A stretch of 64,000 nt of DNA from Metallibacterium scheffleri (lineage in GTDB: Bacteria; Pseudomonadota; Gammaproteobacteria; Xanthomonadales; Rhodanobacteraceae), in assembly GCF_002077135.1 (NCBI RefSeq), contig NZ_LDOS01000001.1:570219-634218 (forward strand), written 5' to 3'. Each line of letters begins with the position of its first letter. Positions within the stretch are counted from its first letter, which is position 1. Of this stretch, positions 1 to 7,659 are shown one piece after another. The translations under genes and the position numbers were made by a program. Below the pieces are notes generated by a model. That model saw only the letters and a list, made by a program, of their open reading frames with translations, was not told where the DNA came from and did no database searches.

Positions 1-1
1 G

Positions 2-190
2 CCCTTGCGGCATGTGTTCACCCACTTCCAGCTCGAGGCCCAGCCGCTATTGTTCGACGGCGCGCGCGCGCGCGCCGCGGTATGCGATCAACCCGCGCTG
101 GGCTGGTATATGCCGCAGGCCGCACTGGCGCTGGCACTGCCGGCGCCGGTGCGACGCCTGCTCAAACAACTTCCGGAGATCAGCCGATGA
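2..190 (+). CDS. mutY: A/G-specific adenine glycosylase MutY, C-terminal end (partial)
   Basis: This is the last 62 codons of a gene that starts before the window. The RHVFTHFQL segment and the closing ALPAPVRRLL match the C-terminal NUDIX-like domain of MutY, which checks for 8-oxoguanine opposite adenine so that the glycosylase removes the mispaired adenine. Neither the catalytic HhH-GPD domain nor the Fe-S cluster is in view. The stop codon overlaps the yggX start (ATGA). The mutY-yggX pairing is common in gammaproteobacteria, which supports both calls. Confidence 0.85.
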   Translation, partial: PLRHVFTHFQLEAQPLLFDGARARAAVCDQPALGWYMPQAALALALPAPVRRLLKQLPEISR

Positions 191-471
191 CGCGCATGGT
201 GTACTGCCAATACCTCAAACGCGAGGCCGAGGGTCTGCCCTACGCCCCCTGGCCAGGCGCGCTCGGTCAGCGCATCTACGCCGAAATCTCGCGCGAGGCG
301 TGGAGCAAGTGGCAGCAGCAGCAAACCATGCTGATCAACGAGAACCGGCTCAGCCCGCTGGACGCGAAAACGCGCGCACTACTGGCCGCGGAAATGGAGA
401 AGTTCCTGTTCGGCGGCGGCGCGGCGCCGCCACCCGGCTTTCAGCCGCCCGAGGATGCCGACGCCGGCTGA
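187..471 (+). CDS. yggX: Fe(2+)-trafficking protein YggX
   Basis: A 94-residue protein opening with MTRMVYCQYLKREAEGL, with the conserved early cysteine (C7) and the EAWSKWQQQQTMLINENRL segment of YggX. The family is about 90 residues long, so this copy is full length with a slightly longer Pro/Ala tail. YggX protects Fe-S clusters from oxidation and helps iron handling in the cytoplasm. The start is the ATG of the ATGA overlap with mutY, so the two genes are probably translationally coupled. The last 31 bases overlap the 3' end of the convergent secreted-protein gene. Confidence 0.92.
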   Translation: MTRMVYCQYLKREAEGLPYAPWPGALGQRIYAEISREAWSKWQQQQTMLINENRLSPLDAKTRALLAAEMEKFLFGGGAAPPPGFQPPEDADAG

Positions 472-920
472 GTATCCTTGGCCGCGGCCGTCATCGGCTT
501 GGGATCGAGCACCTTGCCCTGCGTGCTCTCGGACTTGCGCAGCGCGCGGTAATCAACCTTGCGGATGGTCTCGATCTGGCATGGCATGCCGCGCACGTGG
601 ATCGAATCGAAGCGCGCCTGCAACTGATTCATGTGCGGATTGATGCCGACGCTGTTGGTCCAGCTCAGGTTGATGCAGGGCTTGGCGACCTTGATCAGGT
701 ACACATCGTTGACCCCCGTCCAGATCGCGATGTGGTCATCGCCCAAGGGCTGCCAGCCCTGCAACTGGAACACGGTGACCGCGTCCTGCGGCTTGCCGGC
801 GTAATGCTCGAAGCGGGCGAGGTTTGCCGCCATCACCTTGGCGGTATCGGCCAGCGCCGTGCCCGCGAACAGCACCAGCACCGACGCCATGAGGCCCGAC
901 AACACGATTTTGCTGCGCAT
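441..920 (-). CDS. secreted DUF6491-like protein
   Basis: A 159-residue protein starting MRSKIVLSGLMASVLVLF with a clear Sec signal peptide that would be cleaved after ALA near residue 24. The body contains a W-x-P-L-G-D-D-H motif, two cysteines (KPCINLSW and GMPCQIE) that could form a disulfide, and a low-complexity Ala/Ser tail. It resembles DUF6491-type proteins frequent in Xanthomonadales; the function is unknown. ATG 920 is preferred over the upstream ATG at 935 because it puts the basic n-region directly before the hydrophobic core. It converges on yggX. Confidence 0.7.
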   Translation of the reverse strand: MRSKIVLSGLMASVLVLFAGTALADTAKVMAANLARFEHYAGKPQDAVTVFQLQGWQPLGDDHIAIWTGVNDVYLIKVAKPCINLSWTNSVGINPHMNQLQARFDSIHVRGMPCQIETIRKVDYRALRKSESTQGKVLDPKPMTAAAKDTQPASASSGG

Positions 921-1065
921 GGGAATCTCCTTCACGTACCGCGTGCCCGACCCGTCCGGTTGGCCGCGGTTTCGCGACGATCATAGTCCCGCGCCAAAGC
1001 GCCGCCGCGCGCCCCGCACCCGTGTTCGTGCCGCGTTCATGGCGGCACGCGCGCCAGATTCGGGC

Positions 1066-1095
1066 TTGACGCAAAGTGCCCGCAGCCGCTGTAAT
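1066..1095 (+). promoter_or_regulatory. probable sigma70 promoter of tRNA-Phe
   Basis: TTGACG (1066-1071) and TGTAAT (1090-1095) are separated by 18 bases and lie about 32 bases before the tRNA. The assignment rests only on match to consensus and position. Confidence 0.5.
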
Positions 1096-1127
1096 ACGCG
1101 GCCCGCAACGCAAGGCTGCGGTGTTCC

Positions 1128-1203
<76 letters not shown>

Positions 1204-1251
1204 TCAAATCAATCACCTACACAAGTCGCAACGTTTGCGGTTGCCTTACGT

Positions 1252-1292
1252 GTGACGAAAACGTGCCATCAATCCGGCCCGCCGCGTCACGC
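1252..1292. repeat. direct repeat flanking vapBC, copy 1
   Basis: GTGACGAAAACGTGCC, then 8 bases, then GGCCCGCCGCGTCACGC. The same sequence without the 8-base insert and with one substitution recurs at 2209-2241, so the vapBC module is bracketed by a roughly 33-base direct repeat. The rest of the 1204-1436 interval holds no gene that I can support. Confidence 0.75.
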
Positions 1293-1436
1293 AGGTGATC
1301 GGTGGCGAGATGCGCGTAACGCAACAGCCCTGGCGGACCTACAGCGGCACCACGAAGATCAATGCGGAGTTGCCGGAATTCAAATTGCGTGCTTGATGTC
1401 CGCGACCGATAGGCACATCTTCGCCCCTGCCGAGGT

Positions 1437-1841
1437 TCATGCCCAGTTCCGCACCTGCAGCCCCGGTACGCGCCTGAACTCGCGCTCGTTGTTGGTCACC
1501 ACGATGAGCCCCGCCGCTTTGGCGTGCGCGGCGATCCACAGATCGTTGTTGCCGATCGGCTCGCCTTTCGCTTCGAGTGCGGCACGGATCGCACCATAGG
1601 TCCGCCCCGCCGTTTCCGGTAGCGGCATGACCGGCAGCATCGTCACCAACTCTTCGAGCAGCGCAAGCACCTTGTCGCGCTGGCGGCTCTTCTCCGCGCC
1701 ATAGGACAACTCGCCCCAGGTGATCACCGAGATCACCGCCTCGCCAGGCTTGAGCTTGCGGAAGCGTTCCAGCACCGCAGGCGGCCGTTGCCGCTGGATG
1801 TAGATGCAGATGTTGGTGTCGATCAGATAGCGTGCCGCCAT
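1437..1841 (-). CDS. vapC: VapC-family PIN-domain toxin ribonuclease
   Basis: A 134-residue PIN-domain protein. The N-terminal LIDTNICIY gives the first catalytic Asp, ITWGELSYGAEKS the conserved Glu, and NNDLWIAAHA plus VVTNNEREF the later acidic residues, so the active site looks complete. VapC toxins are Mg2+-dependent RNases that cleave tRNA or rRNA when freed from antitoxin. The ATG shares one base with the stop of vapB (TAATG), the normal antitoxin-first order. The module is flanked by direct repeats, which suggests it arrived as a cassette. Confidence 0.92.
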   Translation of the reverse strand: MAARYLIDTNICIYIQRQRPPAVLERFRKLKPGEAVISVITWGELSYGAEKSRQRDKVLALLEELVTMLPVMPLPETAGRTYGAIRAALEAKGEPIGNNDLWIAAHAKAAGLIVVTNNEREFRRVPGLQVRNWA

Positions 1842-2071
1842 TACAGCCCCTCGCGCCGCTGCGGCGGCGTGTCATCGCGGCCATCGGGCAGAAAGTCATC
1901 CGGCAATTGCGTGAGCAGGTCGAACGCGCGCGCGAGCCCGCCGGAAGGTTCGCGCAACACGAGTTCATCACCGCGCCGGAAAATCTCGAGCTCGGCACTG
2001 CGCACGCGGAACTCTTTCGGCAGTCGCACGGCCTGGCTGTTGCCGGACATGAAGACTCTGGCGGTTGTCAT
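1841..2071 (-). CDS. vapB: VapB/VagC-type antitoxin (AbrB-like fold)
   Basis: A 76-residue protein beginning MTTARVFMSGNSQAVRLPKEFR, the SpoVT/AbrB swapped-hairpin signature of VapB/VagC antitoxins. The C-terminal third (LLTQLPDDFLPDGRDD) is acidic and probably wraps the VapC active site. It would bind its own promoter through the N-terminal domain; a perfect inverted repeat lies 17 bases upstream of its ATG. It is the first gene of the two-gene operon. Confidence 0.9.
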   Translation of the reverse strand: MTTARVFMSGNSQAVRLPKEFRVRSAELEIFRRGDELVLREPSGGLARAFDLLTQLPDDFLPDGRDDTPPQRREGL

Positions 2072-2087
2072 CGGGCCCGCTCCTATG

Positions 2088-2109
2088 TATACACATCAAA
2101 GTGTATACT
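2088..2109 (-). promoter_or_regulatory. predicted vapBC operator (perfect inverted repeat)
   Basis: GTATACAC and GTGTATAC form a perfect 8-base inverted repeat with a 6-base spacer (ATCAAA). It sits 17-38 bases before the vapB ATG, where VapB-VapC complexes usually repress. TATAC-rich arms could also contain the -10 element. Confidence 0.65.
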
Positions 2110-2292
2110 TTGCATCATGCGGCGTCATCGCGCAAGGATGCCAGTGCGACGCCAAAAGGCAGCGCATGTGCCGTACTCAATCGGCAGCCAACGCATCACA
2201 CCATGCGCGTGACGAAAACGTGCCGGCCCGCCGCATCACGCCGATTACCGCCGCCGTGTCCGGCAGCCCGATGCGGCGGGACGGAGGCATGC

Positions 2293-3051
2293 TCAGGCGT
2301 TGTCGTCCTTGAGCAGCGCGCGCAGCGCGGCGGGCTGCTGCAAGTGCACCTCGCGGCCGATGATGTCGACCATGCCCTGTTCGCGAAAGCGCGCCAGTAC
2401 GCGGCTGACGGTTTCGGCGGCGAGGTGCAGGAAGTTGGCGATGTCGCTGCGCGGCATGGGCAGATGGAAATGCTCCGGCGACAAACCACGCAGTGCATAG
2501 CGCGCCGACAAATCGAGCAGGAACGCTGCCACGCGCTGATCGGCACCCATGTCCCAGCTGCGCGCCTCGTGCTGCGCAATGGCGTGGCTGAACATGCGGA
2601 ACAGGTGCTGCTGCACTTCCGGTTCACGTTGCGCCACGTGGCTGACCGCATCGAACGGCAGCTTGCACAGGCGTGTGCTTTCCAGCGCGACGCCATCGCA
2701 GGGATACACGCCGGGGTCGACCGCCTCCAGTCCCACGACCTCGCCGGGCAGATAAAAGCCCAGCACCTGGGCGCGGCCCTCGGCGTCGACTTGCACGGTC
2801 TTGACCATGCCGGACTTCACCGCGAACAGCGTGCGGAACGGCTCGCCGGATTTGAATACGTGGTCATTGCTGCGAAACGGTCCGATGTCCTCGACCAGCT
2901 TGTGCATGTCGGCGAAGGCCACGCTGCCGTTGCCGGACATGCCGCAAGCGTGTACCAATCCGCAGCGATCACAGGAGACCCTTGCATCGCGTGGCTCGGC
3001 GCAGGCCATGCCGGGTACGTCCAGCGCGCAGAGTTTCGGCTTGGCGGTCAT
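2293..3051 (-). CDS. fnr: FNR/ANR-family oxygen-sensing transcriptional regulator
   Basis: A 252-residue Crp-Fnr regulator. C27-x2-C30-x5-C36 and C129 match the four cysteines that hold the oxygen-labile [4Fe-4S] cluster of FNR. A cyclic-nucleotide-like beta-roll follows, then the dimer helix and a C-terminal HTH in which ETVSR supplies the Glu, Ser and Arg that read TTGAT. ATG 3051 is chosen because the reading frame upstream of it is not FNR-like. It is probably the regulator of the four TTGAY-N4-ATCAR boxes nearby (before hemN, the Cyc2-like gene, petA and tyrDC/tyrA), which are inferred targets. Confidence 0.93.
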   Translation of the reverse strand: MTAKPKLCALDVPGMACAEPRDARVSCDRCGLVHACGMSGNGSVAFADMHKLVEDIGPFRSNDHVFKSGEPFRTLFAVKSGMVKTVQVDAEGRAQVLGFYLPGEVVGLEAVDPGVYPCDGVALESTRLCKLPFDAVSHVAQREPEVQQHLFRMFSHAIAQHEARSWDMGADQRVAAFLLDLSARYALRGLSPEHFHLPMPRSDIANFLHLAAETVSRVLARFREQGMVDIIGREVHLQQPAALRALLKDDNA

Positions 3052-3125
3052 CACAGCCTCCGTCGCGACTGCAGCACTCGAGCGCGCGATTCTAGCGCCC
3101 ACTGGCATGCAAACGCGAGACTGCG

Positions 3126-4526
3126 TCAGATGGCGCGCGAGTAGCGCGCGTTCTGCGCGGTGCCGAGGTAGGCATCGAAGCGCATCGCCACCTGGCGCGT
3201 CAGCAGGCGGCCGCGCGCGCTGATGCGCAGGCGCGCGCCCTGCCACTGCACCAGACCATCGGCCTCGAACTCATGCAACGCGTCCAGCGCGTCGGCGAAG
3301 TAGCGCCGGAAGTCGATGCCGTGGCGCGCGCCAAAGGCGTCGATGTCGATCTCGCCCTGGCACATCAGCGCGTTGATCAGCTCGCGCCGCAGGCGGTCGT
3401 CCGCGCTCAGCACCAGCCCGCGCGCCACCGGCAGGCGCCCGGCCTCCAGCGCCGCGTAATAGCCCGGGAGGTCCTTGGCGTTCTGGTAATAGGCATTGCC
3501 CACGCGGCTGATCGAGCTCATGCCCAGACCGATGATGTCGCACTCGGCGTGCGTCGAGTAACCCTGGAAATTGCGCTGCAGCGTGCCCGCGCGCTGCGCC
3601 CGTGCCAGCTCGTCCAGCGGCCGCGCGAAGTGGTCCATGCCGATGTACACATAGCCGGCCGCGGTGAGCCGGTCCACGGTCAGGCCCAGCAGCGCCAGCT
3701 TGCTCGCGGCATCAGGCAACTGGCTGGCGTCGATCCGGCGCTGCGCCTTGAACAGCTGCGGCAGGTGCGCGTAGCTGTAGGCGGCGATGCGGTCCGGCGC
3801 CAGCGCGATGACCTGCTCCAGCGTGTGCGCGAAACGCGCCGGCGTCTGCAGCGGCAGGCCGTAGATCAGGTCCACGCTGGTCGAGCGGAAGCCGGCCGCA
3901 CGCGCGGCCTGCAGCAACGCGGCGGTGTCCTGCACGCTCTGCACGCGGTTGACCGCGGCCTGCACCGCCGGGTCGAAGTCCTGGATGCCCACCGAGAGCC
4001 GGTTGAAACCCAGTGCCGCCAGTGCGCGCACGTAATCCGGGTCGGCGCTGCGCGGGTCCAGCTCGATGCCGAACTCGCGGCTGGCGGCCTGGCTGAGGTT
4101 GAAGTGCCGGCCCAGGACCTGCAGCAGGTCCTGCATCTGCCGCGCATCAAGGAAATTGGGCGTGCCGCCGCCGAAGTGCAGTTGCACCACGCTGCGGTCG
4201 CGGTCGAACAAGGGCGCGGTACGCTCGATCTCGGCATACAGGTGCTGCAGGTACTGCTCGCCCTTGGCGTGATCGCGCGTGATCAGGCGCGTGCAGCCGC
4301 AGTAGAAGCACGGGCTCAGGCAGAACGGCACGTGCACGTATACCGACAGATCGCGCGGGATCGGGTCGTCGTTGCTGGCGTGCGCCTCGGCGCGCAGCGC
4401 GGCCTCACCGAAACCGGCGTGGAACTGCGGCGCGGTCGGGTAGCTGGTGTAGCGCGGTCCGGCCACGTCGTAGCGCCGGATCAGCTCGGCGTCGAAGCGC
4501 GGTGCCTGGGGTGCTTGCGAAGTCAT
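3126..4526 (-). CDS. hemN: oxygen-independent coproporphyrinogen III dehydrogenase HemN
   Basis: A 466-residue radical-SAM enzyme. GPRYTSYPTA near the N terminus and CLSPCFYCGC (C-x3-C-x2-C-x-C) are hallmarks of HemN; the first three cysteines bind the SAM-cleaving cluster. FGGGTPNF and the C-terminal HemN domain are present. It makes protoporphyrinogen IX without O2, allowing haem synthesis under anoxia for the cytochromes encoded nearby. ATG 4526 gives the family-typical start; an FNR box is centred 41 bases upstream of it. It lies between fnr and the hemerythrin gene on the same strand. Confidence 0.95.
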   Translation of the reverse strand: MTSQAPQAPRFDAELIRRYDVAGPRYTSYPTAPQFHAGFGEAALRAEAHASNDDPIPRDLSVYVHVPFCLSPCFYCGCTRLITRDHAKGEQYLQHLYAEIERTAPLFDRDRSVVQLHFGGGTPNFLDARQMQDLLQVLGRHFNLSQAASREFGIELDPRSADPDYVRALAALGFNRLSVGIQDFDPAVQAAVNRVQSVQDTAALLQAARAAGFRSTSVDLIYGLPLQTPARFAHTLEQVIALAPDRIAAYSYAHLPQLFKAQRRIDASQLPDAASKLALLGLTVDRLTAAGYVYIGMDHFARPLDELARAQRAGTLQRNFQGYSTHAECDIIGLGMSSISRVGNAYYQNAKDLPGYYAALEAGRLPVARGLVLSADDRLRRELINALMCQGEIDIDAFGARHGIDFRRYFADALDALHEFEADGLVQWQGARLRISARGRLLTRQVAMRFDAYLGTAQNARYSRAI

Positions 4527-4560
4527 GGCCGCAGTCTGCCGCGACCGCCGCGCGCCGGTC

Positions 4561-4574
4561 TTGATCTGGATCAG
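4561..4574 (-). promoter_or_regulatory. FNR/ANR box upstream of hemN
   Basis: TTGATCTGGATCAG on the plus strand matches the FNR consensus TTGAT-N4-ATCAA with one mismatch. It lies in the 86-base gap between hemerythrin and hemN. Confidence 0.75.
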
Positions 4575-4612
4575 ATTCGCGGGATGCCGCAATGTTTCGG
4601 CACGGCGCGTGT

Positions 4613-5011
4613 TCACGTCGATATTTCCACGAGCAGACCTTTTTCCTCACGCTCGAAATGGTGCTCGATCACATGCTTGAAAGGCATCTGCGCATCCAGC
4701 AAGGTCAGCCGGGTGGTGGCGTTCTCGATGCGGGCGGCGAGCGGCGCGAGCGCCGCGCGCAAATCCGCAAGCATCGAGGTCAGTTTGCGGTGCTCGGCGA
4801 TGTAGATCCGGGCGGGCCAGCGCGCCGTCTGCGGCAGGCGCGGGAGCAGCCGACTTTCCTCGTCCGCGATGTGGGTTTCCTGCAAAGCATGCATTTCCGC
4901 CAATAGATCGCGCGCCAGCGCGATCTCGCCGGCGAGCAAAGCCAGGCGCTCCTGCTGCACAAGCCGCAACAGGTGTGCATGTTGCGCGCCGATATCAGGG
5001 GCTTGATCCAT
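4613..5011 (-). CDS. hemerythrin HHE cation-binding domain protein
   Basis: A 132-residue, almost wholly helical protein. Histidines and acids in AQHAHLLR, ETHIADEESRLL, AEHRKL and HVIEHHFEREEKGL fit the spaced H/E pattern of a non-haem di-iron four-helix bundle. Such proteins bind O2 or NO, or act in iron-cluster repair. Partner and substrate are not evident. Its position just upstream of FNR-linked hemN suggests a role in low-oxygen or nitrosative conditions, which is inference from context. Confidence 0.8.
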   Translation of the reverse strand: MDQAPDIGAQHAHLLRLVQQERLALLAGEIALARDLLAEMHALQETHIADEESRLLPRLPQTARWPARIYIAEHRKLTSMLADLRAALAPLAARIENATTRLTLLDAQMPFKHVIEHHFEREEKGLLVEIST

Positions 5012-5053
5012 CCGATACTCCCGCGGACAGGTGCGGATCCGCGAACGCGAACA

Positions 5054-5081
5054 GCCGCGCCCGCAATGCAGCGGGCGCGGC
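5054..5081 (-). terminator. hairpin downstream of the Cyc2-like gene
   Basis: GCCGCGCCCGC (5054-5064) and GCGGGCGCGGC (5071-5081) form a perfect 11-bp stem with a 6-base loop, 31 bases past the stop at 5113. There is no obvious U-tract, so the terminator call rests on stem strength and position. Confidence 0.55.
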
Positions 5082-5112
5082 GCTCGTTAGTTGCGTCAGT
5101 TCGGCATCCGGA

Positions 5113-6498
5113 TCAGAACGCGGTCCAGACATAGGCGAACAGCGTGTTGTTGGCGTGCGCGTTGGTGCCGGCGCCATCGAAATTGGTGGCCGCGCCGTCG
5201 AACAATGTGTAGTAGGTGTACTGCAGGCCGAAGCGCAGGTTCACCCAAGGCTGGTCGAACGAGTTGAACTTGCCGAACGGGTTGATGTTGAACTCCACCA
5301 TGTAGCCCTGGGTCAGCGGCGAGCCGGTGCGGTTGGCATACAGGATCGGGTCGGCGGTGCCGTTGTTGCGGAAGCCGGCCAGGGTGATGCCGTAGGTATT
5401 GTTGTACCAGTACGAGCCGTTGAGATTGAGCGAGTTGACGGTATTGCGCAGGTTGCTGGATCCGCCCTGGCTGTAGGTACCGGTCAAGGTCTGGCGTTCG
5501 GTCACGTACAGCGCGTCGGCGGTGAAGATGTGCTTGCCGGTGCCGAGATACTGGTAACTGGCATCGATGCCATAGTCCTTGTACTGGTTGTACGGTCCGG
5601 GCACGGCGATGACGGTGCCATTGTTGTTGGTGCCGACCTGGCCCTGGCGCGCGTCGAAGAACATCCCGCCCACTTCGATGTCACCCGCACCGATATTGCG
5701 CGTGTAGGCGATGCGCGCGTAGGGCGCGGCCCCGACGATGCGACCGTTGAAGCCAGCGTTGAATGGCCGCTGTTGCAACAAGCTCGAGGACAGCGTGCGG
5801 TACATGCCGGCTTCGCCGTACCAGTTCGAATCGAACATGGTGTAGGCGGTTGCGCCCACGACTTGCTGCGCGAAGGCGCCCATGATCGCCGGAGACGCCG
5901 GCGGACCAGGCACCAGGTCGGTGGCGAAGTAGGGATACATCCAGGCTGGCGAGGTCTGGAACACGTCCGAGACCGTCGGATTGTTGTTGAAGGAAACGCC
6001 GAACACGCCGCCCTTGCCGCCCAGCATGTAATTGTGCGCATAGCGCACATCGGTGTTGTCCCAGCCCCACTGACCGGTGGCCTGCTGGTAGGTGATCTGA
6101 CCCAGCATGCCCCAGTGAGCGGCCAGCTTGCCGCCGTAGAAGATCGAGGCCTGTTGCAGCTCGGTGTTGTTGTTGAGGCCGTAATTGGGCGCCGGAGGTG
6201 CGGATTGCGCCTGCTGGGTGTGGGTGAAGCTTTCGACGGCCATGGCCGAGATATGCGTGTCCCAACCCTTGTGCACGTCCAGCCGGTAGCCGTCCAGCTT
6301 GAACTGGCGACCGAACGGCGTCAGTTGTGGCCCGAAGCCACCGATATGGCACGCTGAACAGGGTTGCCCGGTCTCGCGCGCGAACATGGGCACGGCCTGC
6401 GCCGGCAGTGCCAGCAGCAGGGCCAGCGCAGCCACGCCCAGCAGGGCGGTGGCACGCAGCCAGCGCAAGGCACGCGGCGCGACAAATGAGGTGCTCAT
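5113..6498 (-). CDS. Cyc2-like outer-membrane monohaem cytochrome-porin
   Basis: A 461-residue protein. Residues 1-36 form a signal peptide (cleavage after AQA), followed at once by one haem motif, CSACH (C47, C50, H51), and a PQLTPFGRQFKLDGYRL segment. The remaining 400 residues alternate in hydrophobicity, are rich in Tyr/Asn/Gly and end in a terminal aromatic (YVWTAF), as in outer-membrane beta-barrels. A single N-terminal haem fused to a barrel is the layout of Cyc2 iron-oxidation proteins. Iron as substrate is inference; a generic cytochrome-like porin is the alternative. ATG 6498 gives the signal peptide. A probable FNR box lies 73 bases upstream. Confidence 0.6.
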   Translation of the reverse strand: MSTSFVAPRALRWLRATALLGVAALALLLALPAQAVPMFARETGQPCSACHIGGFGPQLTPFGRQFKLDGYRLDVHKGWDTHISAMAVESFTHTQQAQSAPPAPNYGLNNNTELQQASIFYGGKLAAHWGMLGQITYQQATGQWGWDNTDVRYAHNYMLGGKGGVFGVSFNNNPTVSDVFQTSPAWMYPYFATDLVPGPPASPAIMGAFAQQVVGATAYTMFDSNWYGEAGMYRTLSSSLLQQRPFNAGFNGRIVGAAPYARIAYTRNIGAGDIEVGGMFFDARQGQVGTNNNGTVIAVPGPYNQYKDYGIDASYQYLGTGKHIFTADALYVTERQTLTGTYSQGGSSNLRNTVNSLNLNGSYWYNNTYGITLAGFRNNGTADPILYANRTGSPLTQGYMVEFNINPFGKFNSFDQPWVNLRFGLQYTYYTLFDGAATNFDGAGTNAHANNTLFAYVWTAF

Positions 6499-6564
6499 TG
6501 CAATCTCCGATAACGCATCCTTAACGATGCACATCCATCGTGCCGCAAGCAATGGCGTGCGCTC

Positions 6565-6578
6565 TTGACCCAGATCAA
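6565..6578 (-). promoter_or_regulatory. FNR/ANR box upstream of the Cyc2-like gene
   Basis: TTGACCCAGATCAA on the plus strand (TTGATCTGGGTCAA on the minus strand) matches TTGAT-N4-ATCAA with one mismatch. It is centred about 73 bases upstream of the Cyc2-like ATG. It could also act on tatA, 190 bases away in the other direction. Confidence 0.65.
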
Positions 6579-6762
6579 GACGGACATTGCTTGCAGCCGC
6601 GCGGGCATGCGGCACGACGCCGCGCACTTTGACGCCTGTGCTCGATCAACGTTGTGCGCGCTGGCGGATGCCAGCTTGTGCGCTCGGCGCGAGGAGTAAA
6701 CTTGCACGCCGCTGGCGTCCGCTGCTGCGACGTCGTTCGGCGCGCGAGCGCGGGAGTGAGAC

Positions 6763-7011
6763 ATGGGTTTAGATGACATTTGGCATTGGCTGATTGTGCT
6801 GGTGATCGTGCTGTTGATCTTCGGCACGAGCAAGCTGCGCAACGCGGGTTCGGACATTGGCGCGGCAGTGCGCAACTTCAAGAAAGCGATGAAGGAGGAC
6901 GCGGACGCGGCCAAGGAGGCCAAGGACGGCGGCGTGGAGCGCCTGCAGGCGGATGCGCCGGTCGCGGAGGCGGCCAAGGACGCGGCCAAGCCGCAGGATC
7001 ACGCCCCGTAA
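6763..7011 (+). CDS. tatA: Sec-independent translocase subunit TatA
   Basis: An 82-residue protein with one N-terminal membrane helix ([13 protein letters not shown]), the TatA FGTSKLRN hinge, then an amphipathic helix ([15 protein letters not shown]) and a charged tail. TatA polymerises to form the conduit for folded twin-arginine proteins. It is the first gene of tatABC, with 9 bases before tatB. The operon lies just upstream of the Rieske gene, whose product needs Tat export. Confidence 0.95.
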   Translation: MGLDDIWHWLIVLVIVLLIFGTSKLRNAGSDIGAAVRNFKKAMKEDADAAKEAKDGGVERLQADAPVAEAAKDAAKPQDHAP

Positions 7012-7020
7012 GCGGCGCCC

Positions 7021-7659
7021 GTGTTCGGCATCGACTTCAACGAGCTGCTGCTGATTGCGGTGGTGGCGCTGGTGGTGCTGGGCCCGGAGAAGCTGCCGGG
7101 CGCGGCGCGGACCGCCGGGGCGCTGGTGCGGCGTGCGCGCACGGCCTGGGCCAGCGTGCAGGCCGAGGTGGCGGGCGAACTGGACAAGGACGCGCTCACC
7201 CGGCAGTGGCGCGAGGGCGCCGCGGCGCTGCGTGGGGTGGCCAGCGAAGCGCGCGCGACGCTGGGCGAAGCGCGTGAAGCGCTGCAGCCGGCCGTGCACG
7301 CGGCGGACGCGGCGCGCGCCGGCATGACGGAGGTGGCCGCCGAACTGGCGCGCAGCATCGGCGAGTTGCGCACGCTGGCGGCACGCCTGGATGGCGCGGC
7401 CGGCGCCGAGCGCGACGCACTGCGCGCGGTTGCCGCCGATCTGCGTGCCGCCGCCGACCAACTGGCCGCCACGCCGGAGATGGCCGCCGACGCGGCCGCG
7501 CTGGCGGACGCCACGGCCCCGGCCACGCAGGCCGTGGCGCAATCGCTGACCGAGATCGCGCAGCGCCTGCAGCAGGTGCCGGCGGCGACGCTCGCCGTGG
7601 CCCCGGATGCGGATGCGCCCGCCGCCCGCCCGGTGCCCGCCCCGCCGCACTCCGCATGA
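7021..7659 (+). CDS. tatB: Sec-independent translocase subunit TatB
   Basis: A 212-residue protein starting at GTG. One membrane helix (NELLLIAVVALVVLG) is followed by the TatB PEKLPGAART turn, a long Ala/Arg/Glu-rich helical region and a Pro/Ala tail. TatB pairs with TatC to recognise twin-arginine signals. The extended alanine-rich C terminus is poorly conserved in the family. Its stop overlaps the tatC start (ATGA). Confidence 0.93.
   Translation: MFGIDFNELLLIAVVALVVLGPEKLPGAARTAGALVRRARTAWASVQAEVAGELDKDALTRQWREGAAALRGVASEARATLGEAREALQPAVHAADAARAGMTEVAAELARSIGELRTLAARLDGAAGAERDALRAVAADLRAAADQLAATPEMAADAAALADATAPATQAVAQSLTEIAQRLQQVPAATLAVAPDADAPAARPVPAPPHSA

Noticed and set aside
4561-4574. 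CRP site rather than FNR box
   Set aside because: The half-sites read TTGAT/ATCAR without the TGTGA/TCACA core, and an FNR homologue with all four cluster cysteines is encoded next to it.
3273-4805. 510-codon plus-strand open frame
   Set aside because: Antisense of hemN and the hemerythrin gene; Arg/Gln-rich composition typical of shadow frames.
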